Source: Thermogutta sp. (GTDB taxonomy: Bacteria > Planctomycetota > Planctomycetia > Pirellulales > Thermoguttaceae). Taken from it: a stretch of 10,753 nt of DNA. The notes beneath the pieces were generated by a model. The model did not search any database, had not been told where the DNA came from, and was given only the letters and a program-made list of their open reading frames with translations. The translations under genes were made by a program, and so were the position numbers. Below, piece by piece: positions 7,303-10,753 of the stretch. The stretch lies in assembly GCA_012798155.1 (NCBI GenBank), contig JAAZNR010000204.1, positions 1-10,753 on the forward strand, given 5' to 3'. Positions within the stretch are counted from its first letter, which is position 1. Each line of letters opens with the position of its first letter.

Positions 7303-7468
7303 CTGGACTTTTGCAAATTGTGGTGACAAGTTCTCCTCCGCCCTGGAAGAGGGTTACGGTGAGGGGCAATTAGCCGCGAAAACGGCTTGCCGTGATTGCC
7401 CAACTTCACCAAGCCCTCACCTGCTCCCCTCTCCCAAAGGGAGAGCGAAGCAGTTTGCAAGAGTCCAG
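7303..7468 (+). mobile_element. 166-bp MITE-like palindromic element, copy B
   Basis: It starts CTGGACTTTTGCAAATTG (7303-7320) and ends CAGTTTGCAAGAGTCCAG (7451-7468), in the same orientation and of the same 166-bp length as copy A at 1671-1836. By hand alignment I count about 17 substitutions and two compensating one-base gaps. It carries its own hairpins: CTCTCCC-AAA-GGGAGAG near 7430-7446, CGGC-TT-GCCG near 7383-7392, and GGCAAT/ATTGCC. The last heptamer, AGTCCAG, is tandemly duplicated (7462-7468, 7469-7475). TACAA is found just outside the left end (7298-7302) and just beyond the duplicated heptamer (7477-7481), a possible decayed target duplication. It lies in the divergent region, 157 nt upstream of the kinase start. 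Confidence 0.75.
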
Positions 7469-7492
7469 AGTCCAGATACAAGCAAGGTGCCG

Positions 7493-7516
7493 CGACGTGC
7501 TACACGACGTGCTACA
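7493..7516 (+). repeat. 12-bp tandem duplication
   Basis: CGACGTGCTACA occurs twice in exact tandem (7493-7504 and 7505-7516). It sits between element copy B and element C, 25 nt from the duplicated AGTCCAG end of copy B. It looks like a small replication-slippage or repair-generated duplication; no function is evident. Confidence 0.7.
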
Positions 7517-7563
7517 CTTTGCGCAGTGAGGAATCGCGTACCATTTTCCGCCGTTCTCCCTCA

Positions 7564-7723
7564 GGTAACCGTTCACGGGCCAACCGTTCACGGCCCGGCG
7601 GCAGGCACGTCTTCGGGGCCGTGGCGGGCCGAGAAGCGCAGCCCCCCTTCACATCTGAAGAAGACAGTCCCATTTTCGCGGGCTTCGCCCCAAGGATGGG
7701 GACGGTCCCCGTGAACGGTTACC
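7564..7723 (+). mobile_element. 160-bp element C bounded by a perfect 16-bp inverted repeat
   Basis: GGTAACCGTTCACGGG at 7564-7579 is matched by its exact reverse complement CCCGTGAACGGTTACC at 7708-7723. A partial direct copy of the left arm, AACCGTTCACGG, recurs at 7582-7593. Near the right end is a second imperfect palindrome: GACAGTCCCATTTT near 7663-7676 against GGATGGGGACGGTC at 7694-7707. No target duplication is obvious at the borders, and the sequence is unrelated to copies A and B. It may be a MITE-like element or a dispersed palindromic repeat. It ends 20 nt before the proposed start of the following membrane-protein gene. Confidence 0.55.
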
Positions 7724-7743
7724 CCGCCGGCCGCGAAATCTCG

Positions 7744-8907
7744 ATGAATCGAATCCCCCCCAACTCGGTGCCCGATCGGCCTCGCAGCTTGTCGCGGTGC
7801 GTCCAGGCGACCATCGGCCTGGGATCGATCCTCGTGATCTTCCTGGCCGTCGGCTGGGCTGCCGAAGACTCCCGTTCCCCGGCGGAGAGGGTCGGCGCTT
7901 CCGCGTCCCTTGCGGAAGGCGGGCAGCCGTCCGGGCGGTCCTCTTACGATCTCGCACTGTACGAGGCGGAAGTCCGCCGCATGAGAGGCGGGGAATCCTA
8001 TTACGTCGCCGCTGCCGCCGAGCTTCCCGCCCGGGGCTATCCCACCAAGAGCGTCTTCAATTGGCGCCAACCGTTGCCCATGGCTTTGATTGCGGCCTTG
8101 CCCCGCCCGGATCATGCCCGAGTACTCTTGGGAATCCTCGGCGCGATCATCCTGCTGCTGGGATACGGAGCGGTTCGAAGCACCCCGGAACTCTCGCCCG
8201 CCGCATGGGCCTGGGTCGTGCTGACCGCGCTGTCCCTGCTGCCGGGCATCATGCCGAAGTTGTATTACTCCTCGGAACTCTGGGCCGGGAATCTGATCCT
8301 GCTATCGCTGCTCCTGGCATCGACGGGACGAACCTTGCCTGCGGTATTCGCCGGCACGGCGGCCCTGTTCTTTCGGGAGCCGGCCCTGCCCTACTGCCTG
8401 GCCGCCGCGGCCGCCGCCTGGATGCTCGGCCGCCGGAGAGAGTTTGCGGCCTGGTCGGCGGGGCTGTTCGTTTGGGGGGCGTTCTTCGCCTGGCACGCAG
8501 CTCAAGTGACGGCCCACACCCCGCCCGACGCCGCCGCCTGCCGCGGTTGGCTTTGCGGCGGCGGGATCGACTTCGTCCTCTCCACGGCCCAGATGCACTT
8601 CATCCTGGTGCTGCTACCCCGTTGGGCCGCCGTGGTCTATTTTGCCCTGGCTGCGGTGGGATTTGTGGGTTGCAAGAGCGAGCTTGGGCGGCGCGCGGCC
8701 GCCGCCTTCGCCGCCTACGTTGCCTTCTTCGCCGTGGTGGGACAGCCCTTCAACCAATACTGGGGCCAGCTTTGGGCGCCGCTTCTGTGCCTGGGCGTCA
8801 CGCGCTCCCTCGCCTTGGGACTCCGTTTCGGCGGCGGAATGCTCCCCATCGCCCGCCGCTTTCCCCCATTTTCTCGACGCCTTTCGGGAGCCAAAGGCTC
8901 GGCCTGA
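7744..8907 (+). CDS. Polytopic membrane protein of unknown function
   Basis: With the ATG at 7744 the product is 387 residues. The frame is open further upstream to 7396, but that part is made of repeat elements (copy B end, tandem duplication, element C), so it is unlikely to be coding. No clear Shine-Dalgarno precedes 7744. Seen: a first membrane segment at about 22-39 (IGLGSILVIFLAVGWAA), then a loop of about 85 residues with YDLALYEAEV (68-77), GGESYY (82-87) and RGYPTKSVFNWR (97-108). About seven or eight more hydrophobic segments follow (about 126-142, 154-170, 180-192, 197-210, 214-228, 234-252, 275-310, 318-333, 341-358), with REPALPY at 211-217 and QPFNQYWG at 334-341. A large first extracytoplasmic loop with acidic residues, followed by many helices, resembles GT-C-type glycosyltransferases, but this is only an architectural likeness. 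I do not recognise the family. Codon usage matches its GC-rich neighbours. Confidence 0.75.
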   Translation: MNRIPPNSVPDRPRSLSRCVQATIGLGSILVIFLAVGWAAEDSRSPAERVGASASLAEGGQPSGRSSYDLALYEAEVRRMRGGESYYVAAAAELPARGYPTKSVFNWRQPLPMALIAALPRPDHARVLLGILGAIILLLGYGAVRSTPELSPAAWAWVVLTALSLLPGIMPKLYYSSELWAGNLILLSLLLASTGRTLPAVFAGTAALFFREPALPYCLAAAAAAWMLGRRREFAAWSAGLFVWGAFFAWHAAQVTAHTPPDAAACRGWLCGGGIDFVLSTAQMHFILVLLPRWAAVVYFALAAVGFVGCKSELGRRAAAAFAAYVAFFAVVGQPFNQYWGQLWAPLLCLGVTRSLALGLRFGGGMLPIARRFPPFSRRLSGAKGSA

Positions 8908-8978
8908 CCGCTCTCATGGAAACCGGGATCGCCGGACATTCCCGGCAACATGCCACGGGAGCCGATGTGCGTGCCGGC

Positions 8979-9018
8979 AAAAACTTCCAGCGGGGCGGGA
9001 ACGCCGATCCGCTGGAAG
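8979..9018 (-). terminator. Rho-independent terminator for the DUF1559 gene
   Basis: CTTCCAGCGG (8984-8993) pairs perfectly with CCGCTGGAAG (9009-9018), and GGCG (8994-8997) with CGCC (9002-9005), around a 4-nt loop. A single 3-nt bulge (9006-9008) interrupts an otherwise 14-bp stem. Read on the minus strand, the stem is followed directly by TTTTT (complement of 8979-8983), the classic intrinsic terminator layout. It lies 132 nt beyond the DUF1559 stop codon. On the plus strand the same hairpin has a GGAA (GNRA-type) loop and falls 76 nt after the membrane-protein stop. It has no U-tract in that direction, though it could still stabilise that transcript's 3' end. Confidence 0.75.
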
Positions 9019-9030
9019 CCGGGACCCCAT

Positions 9031-9060
9031 CATTCTACACGGCTCGCATTCTACACGGCT
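9031..9060 (+). repeat. 14-bp direct repeat
   Basis: CATTCTACACGGCT occurs exactly twice (9031-9044 and 9047-9060), separated by CG. It lies in the 3' untranslated region of the DUF1559 gene, between its stop codon and the terminator. The remaining bases of 8908-9150 show no other gene or clear signal. Confidence 0.7.
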
Positions 9061-9150
9061 TGAGTCGCGCGAAACGGCCCAAATGAGCCAAAACGTCGCG
9101 CCCCTCCCGCATGAACGGCCTTCACCGGGACCCGCGAGTGCGGCTCCGAA

Positions 9151-10164
9151 TCAATATCCGCCGACGTTGGTTTCGGCGCCTTCGCGGGTGGAGAGGGCAC
9201 GGTAGATCGAGAGGTCGATGGTATTGCTAATGAACCGGACGGTGCCGTCGCCGAAGGCGAAATTGCCGCCGCCGGGGTGGAAGCTACCGAAGGCCCCGTT
9301 GTTGCGGCCGGTCCCGATCCCGCCGCCGCCGGCAGGGTAGGTAATGCCTTCACCGACCGGCGTATTGAGCGGATTATCCGTGGTTCGCAACGAGTCGGTG
9401 TGCCTGCCGGCGATCCACCAGAGGTTCGTTCCCTCCTTCGTGTGCGACTTGATGACTTCCCCAAAGAAGAACGTCGAGCTAAGCCCGTCCAAGCAGTCGG
9501 CGAACTTCATGGATCGGATGTACATGAACATCCCCGTATTGCCCGCCTTGACCGCCCCGCTAATCCCTTGGCTGGGCCCGATGGAACCGGAGCACAGGGC
9601 GTAGCAACCGGTGGAATACTCCGGCGTACCCGTACGGAACGGTTCGTCCGTGGAACTGGGACAGACGAAGACGGACGGCCGGGTACGGAAGACTTTCTGG
9701 TAGTCGGCGATCAAGTTCAGCCACCCCGACGTGGACGGCCCCAAACCGCAGCTTGCCGGCGCGATCGCCCCCAATTGAAAACCGTTCAAGGAATCGTACA
9801 GGTTCTTTTCCTCCATATAGGGAAGCAACATCACGAAGGCCGACGTCCCTTGGCGCTGGTAGTCGTACTTGATGTTCGCGCCGCTCGTAGGCGCCAAACC
9901 ATAGTAGTCGGAGCAGTCGGACCCCATCCGGCCGGGCGGGATGGACTTCACCACGTTCTCATAGTTGGCCGTCGCCAGGGCGATCTGTTTGAGATTATTG
10001 GTGCACTGGCTTCTCCGCGCCGCTTCGCGCGCCGCCTGCACGGCGGGAAGAAGCAAGGCAATCAAAATCCCGATGATCGCGATCACGACCAACAACTCGA
10101 CCAGCGTAAAACCGATCCGCGATCGGTTCGCCGGCGTCCTACGCAAAAAAGCTCTCGCAGCCAT
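9151..10164 (-). CDS. DUF1559 pseudopilin-like protein (type II secretion/type IV pilin N-terminus, H-x9-DG C-terminus)
   Basis: A 337-residue protein. After a basic leader comes a class III prepilin signal, RIG|FTLVELLVVIAIIGILIA, with the cleavage glycine at G18, F19 as the first mature residue and E23 as the conserved Glu+5. The hydrophobic helix runs to about residue 40, followed by the planctomycete hallmark PAVQAAREAARRSQCTNNLK (40-59). The C-terminus carries H-x9-DG (H296, D306-G307; FHPGGGNFAFGDGTVRFI). Known: planctomycete genomes encode large families of these DUF1559 proteins, processed by prepilin peptidase; their individual roles are largely unknown. Several Cys residues (C84, C139, C168, C187, C191) could form disulfides outside the membrane. 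The start is supported by a near-ideal AGGAGGT six bases upstream. It follows the lipoprotein gene on the same strand by 139 nt and ends at a strong terminator. Confidence 0.95.
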   Translation of the reverse strand: MAARAFLRRTPANRSRIGFTLVELLVVIAIIGILIALLLPAVQAAREAARRSQCTNNLKQIALATANYENVVKSIPPGRMGSDCSDYYGLAPTSGANIKYDYQRQGTSAFVMLLPYMEEKNLYDSLNGFQLGAIAPASCGLGPSTSGWLNLIADYQKVFRTRPSVFVCPSSTDEPFRTGTPEYSTGCYALCSGSIGPSQGISGAVKAGNTGMFMYIRSMKFADCLDGLSSTFFFGEVIKSHTKEGTNLWWIAGRHTDSLRTTDNPLNTPVGEGITYPAGGGGIGTGRNNGAFGSFHPGGGNFAFGDGTVRFISNTIDLSIYRALSTREGAETNVGGY

Positions 10165-10170
10165 GGCTCA

Positions 10171-10177
10171 ACCTCCT
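10171..10177 (-). promoter_or_regulatory. Strong Shine-Dalgarno of the DUF1559 gene
   Basis: On the minus strand AGGAGGT is followed by a 6-nt spacer (TGAGCC) and the ATG at 10164. It is the best ribosome binding site in the window and fixes this start. The other genes have weak or no visible sites, which suggests that this protein is made in quantity. Confidence 0.85.
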
Positions 10178-10228
10178 CAAGACGAGGAACGGAAAACAAC
10201 AACCGACGCTAGTTCGCCAAAGTATCCG

Positions 10229-10249
10229 ACAGGAGGGGCACCCTCTTGT
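10229..10249. other. Hairpin in the lipoprotein-DUF1559 spacer
   Basis: ACAGGAGGG (10229-10237) and CCCTCTTGT (10241-10249) form a 9-bp stem with one G-T wobble and a GCA loop. In the plus direction it is followed by TTTT (10249-10252). In the minus direction, in which both flanking genes run, there is no U-tract. It is more likely an RNA processing or stability element between the two cistrons than a terminator for them. Confidence 0.4.
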
Positions 10250-10301
10250 TTTCGCTTAAAAGAGGTTCACCCTCTTGTTCACGCGGTTCACCCTCTTGTT
10301 C
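10239..10301 (-). repeat. Three-copy 12-bp repeat (CACCCTCTTGTT / AACAAGAGGGTG)
   Basis: CACCCTCTTGTT occurs at 10239-10250, 10268-10279 and 10289-10300. The last two are part of a 17-bp unit, GGTTCACCCTCTTGTTC, with a 21-bp period (10264-10280, 10285-10301). A related stretch recurs next to them: TTCGCTTAAAAGAGGTTC near 10251 and TTCGCTCAAAAGATGTTC near 10299. The second of these covers the stop codon of the lipoprotein gene, so the duplication reaches into the coding end. On the transcript this reads as repeated AACAAGAGGGTGAACC. Confidence 0.7.
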
Positions 10302-10303
10302 GC

Positions 10304-10753
10304 TCAAAAGATGTTCGGATCGTTGGACTCGGGCGTGATTTGCCCGGGCGGTATATTGGCCAACGGGCCGGTCAGCTCGATGGTCAAGGAATCCGTGGGC
10401 TTATCGATGGTCACCGTCAACCCGCTGGTTTGAGGATCGGAATATTTTTCGGGAATCAGGGACACGCTTTCGGTCCCGACCATCGCCCGCACGGTCACCA
10501 CCACCTTGTGCGTCCCGACCGGGCAACCGTCTTCCTTTTCGAAAGTGGTCAAGGTGAACTTGCCGGTCTGCGGATCGATCGTGCCCGTGGCGGGTCGCGT
10601 GCCCTCGGGAATGACCTGAATGAACCCCGGCACGCCAGCCGCCAGGGGCTTGCCGTCGATCAAGACTTGGCCGGAGACCTTGACCAGTTTCGGCCCACCT
10701 TGGCCGCATCCTTGCAGGGCCGGTATGATCAACACCATCACTGCGAGAGACGC
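10304..10753 (-). CDS. Transthyretin-like (carboxypeptidase-regulatory-like) lipoprotein, 5'-partial
   Basis: The frame is open to the window edge (codons for A-S-L-A before a GTG at 10741 and an ATG at 10738). A hydrophobic stretch VMVLIIPAL precedes LQGC, so the start probably lies outside the window and this is the end of a lipoprotein signal peptide, with the lipid-attached Cys encoded at 10706-10708. The mature part begins KVSGQVLIDGKPL and continues with a beta-sandwich pattern: GTIDPQTGKFTLTTF, PVGTHKVVVTVRA, then IPEKYSDPQTSGLTVTI and LTIELTG. Known: small lipoproteins with this pattern, often annotated as carboxypeptidase-regulatory-like or transthyretin-like proteins, are abundant in planctomycetes and often sit next to DUF1559 genes. 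Inferred: a periplasmic lipid-anchored partner or companion of the DUF1559 protein encoded next. The lipobox has Gln at -2, which is unusual but tolerated. Confidence 0.82.
   Translation of the reverse strand, partial: ASLAVMVLIIPALQGCGQGGPKLVKVSGQVLIDGKPLAAGVPGFIQVIPEGTRPATGTIDPQTGKFTLTTFEKEDGCPVGTHKVVVTVRAMVGTESVSLIPEKYSDPQTSGLTVTIDKPTDSLTIELTGPLANIPPGQITPESNDPNIF

Noticed and set aside
4167..7373. Long plus-strand open frames (4167-5126, 5403-6191, 6237-7373) over the cyclase and kinase genes
   Set aside because: They are antisense to clearly conserved kinase and cyclase motifs, are rich in Arg/Gly/Pro/His, and show no domain.
7564..7723. CRISPR array or riboswitch in the 7476-7743 region
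   Set aside because: There are only two or three short repeat copies with uneven spacing, one inverted; there is no cas gene, and I recognise no known riboswitch core.
7396..7743. N-terminal extension of the polytopic protein to an upstream ATG at 7396
   Set aside because: The extension would be encoded by the end of element B, a tandem duplication and element C. The first membrane segment starts shortly after the Met at 7744.
8923..8946. Plus-strand terminator after the polytopic protein (CCGGGA/TCCCGG)
   Set aside because: The stem is only 5-6 bp, with no T-tract following.
1..10753. tRNA or rRNA genes
   Set aside because: No cloverleaf-like or rRNA-like segment was recognised on either strand by eye; a covariance search would be needed to be certain.

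Overview
The window looks like chromosomal DNA of a GC-rich planctomycete (Planctomycetota, probably Pirellulales-like). Four things point there: a DUF1559 pseudopilin-like protein with the GFTLVELLVVIAIIG start and a C-terminal H-x9-DG motif; a transthyretin-like lipoprotein gene beside it; a Ser/Thr kinase with an HCD catalytic motif fused to a periplasmic double-Cache sensor; and a soluble FHA-GAF-cyclase. The lineage is an inference from gene content; no rRNA or tRNA gene is visible.

Layout. 1-1554 (+): the C-terminal 517 residues of a YfhO-type polytopic membrane protein, cut by the window edge. 1555-1881: a gene-free stretch with two short direct repeats and a 166-bp palindromic element (copy A) flanked by a perfect 7-bp direct repeat. 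1882-2868 (+): a class II-type histone-deacetylase-family amidohydrolase with all metal ligands. 2880-4796 (-) and 4860-7145 (-): a two-gene signalling unit transcribed as sensor kinase, then FHA-GAF-cyclase. 7146-7743: a 598-bp divergent intergenic region with a second 166-bp element (copy B), small tandem duplications, and a different 160-bp element (C) bounded by a perfect 16-bp inverted repeat. 7744-8907 (+): a polytopic membrane protein of no recognised family. 8908-9150: a strong intrinsic terminator for the minus-strand gene, and a 14-bp duplication. 9151-10164 (-): DUF1559 protein. 10165-10303: a spacer with three copies of a 12-bp repeat and a hairpin. 10304-10753 (-): transthyretin-like lipoprotein, 5' end outside the window.

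How the genes may work together. The kinase has a cytoplasmic catalytic domain, a large periplasmic dCache domain between two membrane segments, and a short Thr/Ser-rich cytoplasmic tail. The next gene encodes a soluble cyclase with an FHA (phosphothreonine-binding) domain at its N-terminus. The simplest reading is a relay from extracytoplasmic ligand to kinase phosphorylation to FHA docking to cyclic nucleotide output. The cyclase keeps its metal and transition-state residues but has Asp where adenylate cyclases have the purine-recognising Lys, so its nucleotide product cannot be assumed.

The second notable theme is non-coding. Palindromic, MITE-like elements end shortly before both plus-strand start codons (copy A 45 nt before 1882; element C 20 nt before 7744). 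No transposase gene is present in the window.
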